NCBI GenBank assembly: GCA_036927565.1
Contig: JAYESD010000007.1
Location: 125,648,230 to 125,712,229, forward strand
Direction of reading: 5' to 3'
DNA from: Tuctoria greenei
Taxonomy: Eukaryota > Streptophyta > Magnoliopsida > Poales > Poaceae
Length of the DNA: 64,000 bases
Shown: positions 8,952-20,275 of the stretch, piece after piece
Position numbering within the stretch: position 1 is the first letter of the stretch
How the letters are laid out: every line of letters begins with the position of its first letter
Notes under the pieces: generated by a model
Seen by the model: only the letters and a program-made list of their open reading frames with translations
What the model was told of the DNA's origin: nothing
Database searches by the model: none
Made by a program: the position numbers and the translations under genes

Positions 8952-11900
8952 GGCCGGCCGAAGCTCCCTTCACTTCTCATCCCCGATCACAGCTCCTCTG
9001 CCTCGCAACTATTCTTCCGCCGCGCGCCATCGCCGCCGCTCGCCACTGCTCCGCGGCGTGCCGCCGTTCCGCGCCGTTTCAAGCCTAGCTCCAAAGAGCA
9101 AAAAGGTGCGCCTGATCAAACTCTAACTCATGGTACAAACCGTTTCCCTTATCGTTGAAGCCTGAGCGAGTTATTGTTCGTTTCCTCTACGGCCGAGGGT
9201 AGATAGCTAGCTATGATTTCATGTCAAATTCCTTTTCGGCAAGCAATCATCCTTTGCAATTACTTAGAGATAGTTTCTATAGGCCCTAGCGCTCCTGTCT
9301 GAGCAAAAACCTTTAAGGATCATCAAGCAACGGCTCTGAATTTCGAGTTTTGCTCGCCGCCGGTGAGAAAACCTCGGTTCACCGTCGAACTCATGATTCC
9401 CGGCGACTCACCCCCCTTCTGCGCCCATATCCTTGAACTCCATCATCCCAGAAAGGTTTTGGAGCAATTCCCAAGTAATTTGAGCTACTCTATAGAGAGT
9501 TCTATGTTGTCCGAGCGCTCATCGCCGCCACCGCCGTCGCACGACCTTTTCCGGCGAGCTTCAAGACCCACTGACCTCACCAGCGTGCTCAGCGACCCCA
9601 AAAACCCCCAGGCGGCAAGTTTCCGCGAATCTGGTGCGTTGGATTAGCCGGCGGCGAGCTCGCCGGCGAGCCACCGTCGCGGGTGCTGCTCCGCGCGAGC
9701 ACCGGCCCGAGGTAGACGATGACCCCATCGGGTCCCACCTGCCATTCACTGCGGGATCACGGTGCGGCTGAGATCTAGTGTGGCTGCGCGCTTTAAATCT
9801 GTGGCCCCCGTGTGGTTTAAATACTATTGGTTCATTTTAAAACAGTGGGGCCCACGAGTTAAATCAAATTAGGAAATTATTCCAGATTAGGCTCCAACTT
9901 AGAAATTCCATAACTTTCTGTAGGATACTCCAAAATTCTTCAAACAAATTTTGTTCGAAAGCTCTTGAGCTCTAGTTTCTGTCAATACCAATTAGGTTCT
10001 GTGAAACTCAGAGTTAAATTCTGTAGAAAATAATCTTTCCTAATGCAAATGCAATTTTTCCAGACAAGATATCCACGGGAAAAATCCCCAAAATTCACAT
10101 AAAATTTATTGTCCTATTCTCGATTTTCAGGCAAAGTTTGGGAGCCATAACACCTGTTTAACGCTCTGTATAATTCAATTTCCTTTCTCAGTTATTGAAT
10201 TTTCACAGATATTAGGTTACTTTATTAGGTCCCAAAATTTTACTGAGTCTTCCTTTAGTAAAACCCTAGCTCCTGTTAAAATCATGGATTTAATTAACCT
10301 ACTATACTAGTCCTAAATCAGTTACAAACCAAATATTGATTTAATGTCTAGAAACTCAATTATAAAGTAAATCCAGAAATTCTTGCCGAATTAGAAATAC
10401 AATAACTCCTTCCCCACAAGCTTAGAAAATTATGAAACAAATTTTGCTAAGGCCAGAACCACTCCCTCTATCTTGATTATCAACTGTTAGCTAGGTTCAA
10501 GCTACAGTTTCCTCTCGGAAATTTTTTTGGAAGTTGATTGCTTGCCATACTTTCAGAGGCCACAATCTGCTATGATCATCTCCTGTTCTTTGCAAGAGCC
10601 TTGCTCATCTTCCATAGTATCTACCATCGAAGTTCCAAAGCCAATTAAGGTCTCTGTCTTATAGTGATCACCATGAATTACCTTATGGTCTTAAAATAAA
10701 TAAACTTCATAGTCATTTATATATCCATGTTATCTGCATATCGTATAGTGACCGAAGTCGAGGAGGAGCCAGAAGCCTTGGAAGAGAACCTTCCAATTTT
10801 TAACTCAGAACCTGACCTGCAACAAGGCAAGCCCCGGTTTGCATTTAAAAGCTTTACAGAATTTTTACAGTCTTTGTCACCTTACGTCATAAGTATTGAT
10901 ATGTGCATTACGTATAGGGTGATTGATACTCCACATGCATGACCAAAAATCCCAGGGTTTATTTGGCACGAGTCACAGTTGACCTGTAGTAACTGCTTTG
11001 CTAATGCGTAGGAAATCCGGTAGAAGTCGAGTAGTTGGAATCTACTCGCGAGAGATGTATCTCACAGGATTGGTTAAATAGCAAATGGCTTAATATAATG
11101 AAATTGAGACCGGGCAGGGAATGGATAGGAAGCGGCGAGAATTGAGTCTCGGTCGCATAGCCCTGCCTGTGTCGATTAAGGCCCGTCCGTATGCAGCCCC
11201 TTCGGACAAGCTTGAATTGTACCGGCAACATAATGGACATATGGAATCCAATAAACTGACGTAGCTTGGTCACTTGGGTGTCGAGGCATACCGTTCCGTT
11301 TTATAGGTGTGGGTTGAGGGTAGCAAGGTGTAAATCCGCTGGTGGGCACGTCAGAGTACGCCCCACGCAGGGACCTCCTGCCCGTGACGGATCGACCGGT
11401 TCGGCATTTGAGTGTCTCGCGAAAGGTTGCCATATACGACTAGTACTGAAGTGCTACGTAGGTACTGCGCGAAGTGCTCGCTGGCATTTCCGAAAGTGCG
11501 TATGTGTCGTGTTGTCCGGGTGTGTCCTGATTGCAATCACTGTCCCTCGCAGTAATAGAGTACCACTTGTTCACTGAGCGGTGACGTAGTAAATACTAAA
11601 GAAGTCAGGAATTCATATTGTATTGATTTATAATTATTTTGCAACCTTGTATGATTTAGAGATAGTATAATTAAAAGTTTACAATTTCCCCATACTTTAG
11701 CTGTAATAGCATTATGTGCTTTGGGCATGTCATATCATCGGTAAAGCATTTCTTGTTTGATTGTGGAGCCCATGATGTGCCGTGCTCGGAGAATGTCATT
11801 TGCTACTTAAAACTTGATTATAAGGATCCACTTGTAGGCGAGTCTATTTATGCTATTCCTTACCTATGTTTAGTGTCCCCGTGCATCTGTCTAGTAAGAC

Positions 11901-12176
11901 GGTTAAGTCTTGCTGAGCCTTAAGCTCACGTTTGCAGTTAACGAGTTTTTGCAGGTTACCCTATTGAGGATGGGTTTGACGATGAGGCAACACCCCCTCC
12001 AGGGTGTACAGCCGAGTGGGAACCCTGCACGCCGCCATAGTTTGAGTGTTGCTAGTGCAAAGTATCCCTGGCATGGAAAACTTTGCTTTTTGCATAGCTA
12101 GTGCTGAGAGCGTAGCTATGGTATGTATATATTTCTTTACATCCGCTAGTATTGTGAAAACTTCCGTTGTGTATTA

Positions 12177-12182
12177 AATAAA
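12177..12182 (+). terminator. Polyadenylation signal in the LTR of element I
   Basis: AATAAA followed by T/G-rich sequence near the LTR end. The same signal is at 240-245 in the 5' copy. Confidence 0.6.
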
Positions 12183-12291
12183 AGACTTGTTCTTGTACTT
12201 TATTCTGGTTCTATTCTTGTAAACTGTTGGGTGTCGCATCGCACGACACCACCCAATGAGATCCTCGGATGTGTGGATTCCGGTCCCCACA

Positions 12292-13039
12292 TTCTATCTG
12301 CGTATACAAGAGTCTTGAGCAGTTATGGAAAGTTTCGGTAGAAACTGAGTAGGATACGAGTCCTAGTTAGGATTGAGTTGGCCTTAGGGATGGTTATATA
12401 AGAAAGGGAGGCCAGATCTCGTGGTAGACGACTTTAGGGCTGTTCCCCTTCTGGTTTGATCAATAAAATTCGTAGTTTAGAGGAAATTTTGTTCCTTGTT
12501 CATCCAACTTGTTTCAGGCAAGTTTTCTCGTTGAGTTTTTGCACAGCACTACCTTGCTTCGGTGGTTTTATCATAAATCGAGTTTTACAGATCCAATTTA
12601 CGTGATTCTTTTTGGGTTGTCTTTAAAACTTAATTATTTATCATATGTGAAAATTTCACGGTCATTGGATTTGTTGTTTGTTATCTACACGAGTTTCTTT
12701 GCAGTGTTGCAGATCTGTTTTTACTCGGCCAGAACAGATTGACCTTTGTTCGATCTTTCGATTGTAACTTGAGTTTTTCTCGAAGGATTTTTGTGATTCT
12801 TGTAGTGAAGTCTTCGTAACTTGATGCTCCACGATCTATACTAGTTTTTTCATGAATGATCATGTTTATATTAGTCGCACACACGACTTCTTAACAGATT
12901 GATTTTCTACCAAGGGGTTTTCGTTGCTTCCACTGAAAAGGTTTTAAATCTACCATTCACCGCCCCTTCTGGTAGCTTTTCACGTGCTCTTCCGTCCTAC
13001 ACTCTTACTAGATATGATCTGTGGTGTTAAGAAATACCA
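12292..13039 (+). repeat. Partial LTR of element II
   Basis: Sequence between the insertion point of element I and the primer site. It has a TATATAA box at 12395-12401 and an AATAAA further on, the layout of an LTR promoter and polyadenylation region. The 5' part should lie left of the window, separated by element I. Confidence 0.5.
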
Positions 13040-13050
13040 AGAAGCATTTA

Positions 13051-13068
13051 TGGTGCCATTGCTGGGGA
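13051..13068 (+). other. Degenerate tRNA-Asp-type primer site of element II
   Basis: TGGTGCCATTGCTGGGGA resembles the TGGCGCC...GGGGA primer site used by Athila and Tat elements. The equivalent site in element VI is at 47511-47528. Confidence 0.65.
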
Positions 13069-13199
13069 AGGCAAAGGAAGTGAAGGATAGCTATCACTTG
13101 TGATTAAGCTATAGGTACTAATAGTTATTAGACAGGATTACCCTTTCTTGTTTTCTCCTATTATGTGAAAATAGGGTAGTATTGCCTAACCCATTTTAT

Positions 13200-13890
13200 G
13201 GGATGGCCAACAAAAATGCAAGTTCTCAACTACAATATGATTCAAGGTGTACCTCAAAAAATGTCCGCTAGACAACACCATTGCATTTCGCATAAGAATT
13301 TCAACTTCCAGTAGGAGCCAAAGACATCCATTCCCAAGCTTGGAGGAGGCTCCAAGAGTTCTTCTTGGTTTGCCTCCATCATGGGGTGGATAGTTGACTC
13401 TTCATGCAACACACATGTCATGAGTTGGCTCCACCAATCCAAAACTACATTCATGCTGAAGCTGAAGGAGCCCTATTCTCATTCATCGTGGATGAGAAGA
13501 TGGTCTCCACTCAAGGGCTGCATTGAAGAATGCTCTAGTTCCCTTAGCTTGGCATGCACACCACTTAACAAGGTGGACATGCTAGTTTTGGAACTACACC
13601 TCCTATTGAAGTAACATGAAGATCAAGCCAATGGAGAAGTGTTTGGATGATCGAAGCTATGGATATTCACATGATTTGTGAATATCCATGTCAACCTGGG
13701 ACACTTGGGGAATTATTTCCCTAAGTCCCATGGGGATTCTTCCTTTCAAACAACAACTCCAATGGCTACCATTCACAAGGAGGTCAAGGGTGGAATCAAC
13801 ATCACCCTTGTAATCAAGGAGGCTATGGGGATTTCAAGGGATTTAAGTTCAACTATCCTACTTTGAAGTATTTTGTCCATGGCCAAGCAG
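13200..13890 (+). pseudogene. gag relic of element II
   Basis: No long frame survives. Around 13670-13800, in shifting frames, the translation resembles the degenerate zinc-knuckle region of the element VI gag (48540-48690), including a GHLGN-like stretch and an Asn-rich, Gly-Tyr-His segment ending in GQGW. A perfect 12-bp inverted repeat at 13659-13670/13678-13689 lies at the knuckle. Many stops and frameshifts make it non-functional. Confidence 0.55.
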
Positions 13891-14770
13891 AAATCAAGAC
13901 AACATTCAAATGAAGCTCTTGGCCAAGTACAAGAAATTGAAAGACCATTCAAGATCAAAAGTATCCCACAATTACTTGTTGGGATCCTACACTTCAACCA
14001 CACTTGTACAACCTTGGGCAAGTGACATTGTGGATGAAGTGTTTCTTGTTTGACTATGGAGTCCACATGTCCTCATGCCCAAGGAAGCCTTTGATATATA
14101 ATCAAAGTATGGGTTAACTCCAAGGAATATCAAGAAGGTCGAAGTGGCACCCCTAAAAAAGTACAATCCTCACCATGCTCATAAGAGAATAAATTCAAGA
14201 GGAAAAAGTTGTCGCAACATCAACAAGTCTTCATCAAGACAACGAAGAGGCTAGGGCCACCATGTGGCCCACATGTCAGAATGACAGCCAAAGTAATTTT
14301 GGCATGTCAAGCAGGAGAAGTTGTTCACATCTTCAACTCCAGAATTGGACAACAACTAAACACACTCAACAAGACGGACGTAAGTTCCACTCATCAGACT
14401 TCAAAAATTTGGTGAGTCCTTGCGAGTAGGTTAATTGGTAGTTATCTCATATTTGTTTCCCAGATTCATATTTTAATTTTTCATCATTTGCATTTAGCAT
14501 GTTTAAATTTCCACACTTGCATGTTGGAAGTAAAGTTTTAAACCATCATAAAACTAAACATTTGAATTAGGGAAGAAATTTAATTGGATATGAACTCTAG
14601 GCATGACAACTTAAATTTATCTTGTTAATACAATCCAAAAAGATTTGCATTATGCCTCATTGCATTCACAAGTTGCTTCAACTTGGGCAAGACAATTTGA
14701 CAATAGGATTCAATTTGCTTTTAGCTAACATAACTTGTTTTTGAGTTGTTTTGTTTGTTCTTGATTGAAT
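13891..14770 (+). other. Noncoding interior of element II
   Basis: AT-rich, no credible ORF. It contains TTTCTTGTTTGACTATGGA at 14042-14060, a motif shared with the LTRs of elements I and VI. Confidence 0.5.
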
Positions 14771-15935
14771 TGCAGCAGGACAAAAAATATAAAGAGGTGG
14801 TTTGGCAAGAAAGAGGAGGCCACATCAAGCTCAAGCCACCATTAGGAGGATTTGAGAACACATCTCTCCTTCAAACTCATTTTGAGTTTGAGGTAGATAA
14901 ATGTTCAAGATGATGACCAAATGGTGGAGCAAGAAGAAGCCTCAACCCAATCCATCATCAAATCCACCCTCAATTTTGCATTTGACGTCAAACATCAAGT
15001 CCAAACCGAAATCCAAGGTTGTGAGTTTCTCACACAAAGGCCTTCATCACCGATCGCCCTTCAAATGAGGTATGAGTTTAGCATTTTTCATTGTTTGGTT
15101 TGCCTTAGAATTGAATATCCTTGCTTGCGTTTATGAGGAAGGCTGGCACTTCCTTATCATTCAATTCTCACGCATCCTCACAAGAGTAAGTGTCGATATT
15201 GTCTTTTGGATCTCCAAATGGAAATACCAGCTTACATGGAAAAAGCTAAAACAAGTACCTAGAATCCCTTAAGCATTGTTGTATAGACTTAGTCATTTTT
15301 GCATAGGTTTAAAAAGCAAACCTTTTGAGCATAACTTAATGGGTGAATTGGCATGTAGCAACTTAGGCATAGTGATGACCATGATTTTGATTTGTGCTTC
15401 ATGCATACATGGTGTCACTAGATTTCAAACTCCTAGGAGAATAAGTGATATCCCAAATCTTAATTTGAATTACATGTTTATGTGGAATCACTAAATTTCA
15501 AATTCCTAGAAACGTTCAGGGGGTAAAATTGAGAACCTTGTTTTCCATGATCTAAATGATAACATTTGCTCTTGTGTGAAAAGCTATGATGGTTAGAAAC
15601 TGAAAAAGATGAAGGGACACATATAGTATATTTATATCACTTGCATTGATATATAAAGTCCCACTCTTTTCAATGAATAATACATATTGCTCATAGATAC
15701 ACTTGAAATTGGAACCAATGCATCTTTTATTTTGTTATTTCCCGTATGTACAAATGAAAATTTGGTTACCTAACCCGAAAAATCATTTGTACATGTATCG
15801 GGAGCTAACCATCCCTCTCTATCAAAGAGAGGAAGTTTGTAGGAGTAATATTACTATGCAGACATTCAAGGAGCCGAATTTTGGAACCCCTAGAGGATTC
15901 CATTTTAACATCTCTTGGCCAAGGAATAAATGAGG
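14771..15935 (+). pseudogene. Relic of the ATHILA ORF-1-like cargo gene in element II
   Basis: The start (about 14790-14870, GGCAAGAAAGAGGAGG and AGCTCAAGCCA) matches the start of the element VI cargo gene near 50735-50775. The end (15745-15850, ACCTAACCCGAA then a GAGCTAACC stretch) matches 51663-51710. Between them only scattered short frames remain. The gene is broken many times. Confidence 0.5.
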
Positions 15936-16128
15936 ATGGTTGCTACCTATCGGAATTTAAGTCCGAAGATCAATCATAACTATATGAGGCTGGAGATTTG
16001 AAATGGCAACCCTCCATAGCAACCAATGGGCTGCTACGAATATGTGAGAGCATTATGCCCTCAACTATTCTAAGCACTCATTCAAGATTAAGGGAATTGC
16101 CACCATCATTGCGTGTAAGTTATTCCTT

Positions 16129-16366
16129 TGTGGCTAAAAGGTATGATGTACCTTAAGCAAGGAATGACAAGATCACACCCAATGTATATTGGGTGCAAGT
16201 TGTTCCTATGTTATACCTTAGTCAAGGAACAACGGATCACACTCAACCCATGTTGAGTGCATGTCATCCCTTTGTGGTTATAGGTATGTTGTACCTTAGC
16301 CAAGGAACAACAGATCATACTCAACACATGTTGGGTACATGTAACTCCTTTGTGGCTAAAGGTTAT
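16129..16366 (+). repeat. Hairpin-bearing tandem repeat of element II, left part
   Basis: Three imperfect units of about 64-79 bp, each starting near TACCTTA(A/G)(G/T/C)CAAGGAA. The array continues after element III at 43881. Each unit has an 8-bp stem: 16176-16183/16188-16195, 16240-16247/16252-16259, and a copy with one G-T pair near 16318-16337. Confidence 0.75.
16362..16366 (+). other. Target site duplication of element III (left)
   Basis: GTTAT before the LTR, repeated at 43876-43880 after the other LTR. Confidence 0.9.
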
Positions 16367-17153
16367 TGTCGGTACCTGGCATACCGGGTACCCCCACGCA
16401 TAGGGTAAAGCCACCTAGGTGCCCTGCCTCCTAGGCAAGGCGGGGTCCGAGGGCGCCGCGTGTCCAGAAGGCCTGGACCCCTCTACCCTAGATACGGGGT
16501 CCAGCGTACCCACATGAACCTCGAGGAGGAGTTCAGCTCCCCATCAAGGGCAAGCTCCCAAGGGCCACGTGTCCCACAGGACGGGTTCCCGCTCCCTCCA
16601 ATGGGAGCGAGCTCCAGAGCTGCCACGTAGCCCGAGACTCCAGACAGGCCACCTCCGCGAAGAGGTAGGCTCCAGCTCTGACATGTGTCCCGCGGCCATG
16701 GAGCCCCCGCTATACTCAGAAGCAGGCTCCGAAGCTGCCACGTGGTCAGCAGGTCGGGACTCGGCAACCCTAGAAGAGGCTAGCTCCCTAGCTACTATGT
16801 ACCCTGCAACTTGCCCTGGGCAGTGGGTTGCGGGAGTTAAGAGGGAGGTGTGCCTTGTCTAGATCAGGCATTGAAGGCTCGCGTCTTTCCCAGGCGCTTG
16901 ACGTGGTGCACGCCTGCTATCAGGTACCATTGTGCCTAATCGCATCGTAGTGAAGGCGCAATAGGCCTACCCCACTCTACCAAGTGGGTAGCTTACGGCG
17001 CCAGTGATAGATGGATGGGATAGTCCCTGCCATCATCAAGGACTAGACCACTGGCGACTGAGGCGGCCGGAAAGCAAGTCTTCAAACCACGGTCGGGGGA
17101 AGCTTATGCGATAAGCCATAGATATTTTAGGATAAGATCTCCTCGGGGCCACC
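16367..17153 (+). repeat. 5' LTR of element III, first part
   Basis: Matches 36130-36678 and then 43343-43570. It is interrupted at 17153 by element IV and resumes at 27613. It is GC-rich with several short ORFs on both strands that are not credible genes. Confidence 0.9.
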
Positions 17154-20014
17154 TGTAACACCCTCATTTTCGTGAATAATGCCATGCATACATTCATATA
17201 CATGTCTAACATTAAGCAACATAAAAAGGAATAAGTTTAAAATTGATTTAGAACAAAACCGCACTTAAGAATTCTGAGAAGTGCAGACTAGTCCGTTTTT
17301 GGTGCTGACTAGTCCGATTTCTCTCTGAACTCGATCAGACCTATCCGTTTTTTCTGCAGATAAGCCCATTTCTCTTTGGACACTTTCGGACTTGTCCGGT
17401 TTTGAGCGGACTAGTCTGGTGTTCCAAATTCCTTGGAAATTTTGCTAAGCCCCTGGACTTGTCCGGACTAGTCCGGTACTCCAGCGGACTTGTCCGTTTT
17501 ACTCTTTGACTAAAGTCAGACTTGTCTGATTTTAGACTAGACTTGTCTGTTTTTCTCTCTGGATAAAATCGGACTTGTTCGATATCCAGTGCGGACTTGT
17601 CCGATTTCTTTCTGACTAACTTCGGACTAGTCCGTCCCTTTTCGGACTTGTCCGATAAATCGCGACTCTGAGTTGATTGTTTGTCTCACGACTTGTTTCT
17701 TGGGTTTTATGTTAAGTGGGCCCAGGGACATCATGCCTAACTCTTTTAGAGCCCATGTGGGACTCTAAATTGGCCTCTATTCATCTCAAACTTGAAATCT
17801 ATCTAACCCTAACCTCCACCTCTATATAAACAACCCCACCCCTTGGCTTGACATCTATTTGCCACTTTTCCACCTCACCCAAACCCTAGTTCGTGGAGAG
17901 ACACCATCAAGGAGGGAGGAGGACAACCCAAGCAAGAAGAAGAAGAGGAGAAAATGAAGGAGGATCAATATCTCCATAAAGTTTCGTTCTTCAGCACCAA
18001 ATCATCTCCAAGTTCTTCATCAACCCTAGATCATCAAGATCCAAGTGTTGCCTCCAAGATCCTTGATTCATTGGAGTTCTAAACACCTGGTATACCTTCT
18101 ATTCTCTTTTTCTTACATGAATTTGACCCCTAATCTTCAAATTCACGTTAATCTAGAAAACCCTAGCTCGCTAATTCTGCGAAGAGCGGACTTGTCCAGT
18201 CCTTAGCGGACTAGTCTGATTTTCCTGGTTAAATTGTGTTGAATTAATTCTAAAATTAGATCTAATCAATTCCAAACTTGTATAAACTTGTTAAAAGCTA
18301 TTAGAACTAGTTATTGATCATTAAAAAGCAACTTATTAACAAGTTCCATCTTGCATTTGCATTAATCATGCATGTTATGTCATATTGAGTAATATATGTG
18401 CACTTTTTGATTATGTTTCTTGTCTTGTATGTTTAATGTGCGAATTAGACGGATTTGCGCTAGAGAGTGTTGCGGAGTATCTACAGCACCAAGAGTTTGA
18501 AGGCTTTGACCTGAACCAATCCCAAGAGCAAGGCAAGTGTCCTTGAAGGATATTGATCCTGTTTTGACAATAAATGTTTTGTTTGCAAAACTGCATGCTT
18601 GTGTTAATTTGATGGGAAATCCTATGGTAGGAAGTTTACTATATTTGTTTAACCACCCTTGTCACCTGGAATTTATGGTAGAGAGTCGGGAAGGGCTTTT
18701 TACCTTTTTGCTTCGCTTAATTAATTGGGATGGAAAGACAACTATACCACTTAATTTAATTATGCATTTATGATTAACATGAACTGGTTAATATGATATG
18801 GTAATGGGTGATCTAAGCAAGCCTGGTATGTGGATGGGTTGGATGTTATGGTGGTTTGCTTGCTTTAGATCTAAGGACCAGTTCATGTGAGAATATGCTA
18901 GGACAACAGTGCCACCACGAGCCATGTATGGGTGCGGCGCAGTTGATTAATTAGGGCTTTGCTAGTGCTGTTTGGACCATTGTGGATGCTCAGGGAAGGG
19001 TTAGTTGGATTAGGTTTGTGTATGATTGGTGGGACTACCCTGGGATTCGAATGGCTCAAGATGTGGCCCTTGGTTGAAGATGTGCTCAGTTGGAGGCATC
19101 GCCACTGATGAAACCTTAGTGGGGTCTAAATAGGCTAGTAATCCCTTTGTAAAGGCTATTTTGTGATCTCTTGGCCATACACCAAAGGAAGTGTAATTGC
19201 CATGAGGGAGGTTCTTTAGTCGCTGACGGGTAATGAAATCACAAACACGTGGGTAAAGGGGTACAAACTCTGAAGAGTCTAATAAAACTATCATGATAGT
19301 CGTGCTCCCGGTTATGAGCACCTGGATGAATTACATGATTAGAGAAACTTGGTTTTTGGATGGTTACGTTTTGGTATTGGTTATGGTTATTAATATGGTT
19401 ATGGCTGGTTATGAATTAAATTCTGGTATTGAATATGGTTATTGGTACGTGGATGATGGATATGGAATATGGGCTGGTACTATGTTATTAATTATGGTTC
19501 ATGATGGGATTACTTCACATTCAAATAATGTACTGCTTTTCAAATGTTTTAATGTACTTTTCAGCACTTAGACATTATTATATTCGTCGTTTGAAACAGC
19601 TACATGTCATACTTTCCACACTTGCTGAGTACGACATGTACTCAGTCTTGCAATTCCCCCCCCCCCCCCACCCACAGTTGCAGGTCAGGATTGGGAGTTT
19701 AACGGCGATAATGTAGAGTTCTAGGCCGTGTCTGCCGTCAGCTTGCCTGTGGTGTTGATTGGAGTTGTGCTTTATGCTCCTTAGTTGCTTAGTTTGCTTA
19801 ATTAGTTTATTTCCGCTGCATTAGTCAAACTTGTCATTAATATTCAATAGAGCTTGTATTTGAGGATATTATTAATTGTGTAATAAAAGTGGATAATTAA
19901 TTTGAGCTGTGGTAATTTTTTGTATACTCTTTTATGATGCACTTCTGTATGTATGTTAAACATCATGGGCACACATATACTGTATTTGGTTCATTTTCGG
20001 AACCGGGTGTCACA
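17154..20014 (+). repeat. 5' LTR of element IV
   Basis: Contains the CGGACTWGTCCG array (17280-17660), TATATAAAC near 17823 as a TATA box candidate, a stem-loop near 19620-19650 (TGAGTAC/GTACTCA) and a poly-C tract just after it. The small ORFs are not conserved between the two LTRs. Confidence 0.93.
17280..17665 (+). repeat. Array of about 15 near-palindromic 12-mers, consensus CGGACTWGTCCG
   Basis: Within about 385 bases the motif occurs roughly 15 times at irregular spacing, separated mainly by T/C-rich spacers. Some copies are perfect palindromes (CGGACTAGTCCG). Others change both arms together (CAGACTTGTCTG). The second LTR has the matching array at 24868-25250. Two further copies lie near 18185-18225 and 25773-25803. 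Confidence 0.9.
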
Positions 20015-20017
20015 AAT

Positions 20018-20029
20018 TGGTATCAGAGC
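20018..20029 (+). other. Primer binding site of element IV (tRNA-Met type)
   Basis: TGGTATCAGAGC three bases after the LTR end. Confidence 0.95.
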
Positions 20030-20275
20030 GAGGTTGACCGTAGGATGCAGCCTAGATAGAATGGATACTTTAGAGCACATAGGAGCACTCAGGAATTGAT
20101 GTGTTTTTGCTTAATGTGATGTTGCTATATATTGTTTGCTTGTGTGCTTAATAGAGGATTTTGGGATTCTTTAGCATTGCCATCTTCACCTAGGCTAGTT
20201 AGCTGCTTAGTTTCATATCCCTTGATGCATATAGTTGGGAACGTTTTCTAACTCTTACCTATTGCTTTTCTTCAG

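Larger units (their letters stand above)
1..12291 (+). mobile_element. Element I: young Ty3/gypsy chromovirus (Tekay/Del-like), 5' end outside the window
   Basis: The element runs from the tail of its 5' LTR (1-354) to the end of its 3' LTR (8260-12291). A tRNA-Met-type primer site lies at 359-370 and a purine tract at 8247-8259. Pol order is protease, reverse transcriptase, RNase H, integrase, and the integrase ends in a chromodomain, which marks a chromovirus. The 354 bases shared by the two LTRs differ at two positions that I can see, so insertion was recent. The base after the 3' LTR starts ATTCT, which should be the target duplication, but its partner is left of the window. The extra ORF upstream of gag and the very long LTR are unusual. 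The Tekay/Del assignment rests on the chromodomain and overall layout and is an inference. Confidence 0.93.
8260..12291 (+). repeat. 3' LTR of element I (4032 bp)
   Basis: Starts TGTAAAACCCC and ends CCCCACA. It holds a TATAAAA box at 8945-8951 in a GC-rich tract, and an AATAAA at 12177-12182 about 110 bases from the end. If transcription starts just after the TATA box, the transcribed LTR part exceeds 3 kb, which implies a very long leader unless it is spliced. Short ORFs inside are not credible as genes. Stem-loops at 11029-11034/11042-11047, 11052-11056/11059-11063 and 11113-11119/11161-11167 echo those of the leader. Confidence 0.94.

Noticed and set aside
8793..9158. ORFs in the GC-rich part of the element I LTR
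   Set aside because: They follow the TATA box in untranslated LTR sequence, overlap in several frames and show no domain.
11266..11577. 103-residue plus-strand ORF in the LTR of element I
   Set aside because: Overlapping ORFs exist on the other strand and the region is stem-loop rich noncoding LTR.
18537..19571. Small ORFs in the element IV LTR
   Set aside because: Not kept between the two LTR copies and without any recognised domain.
20018..20029. Candidate tRNA gene at the primer sites
   Set aside because: Only 12 bases match the tRNA 3' end; no cloverleaf follows.
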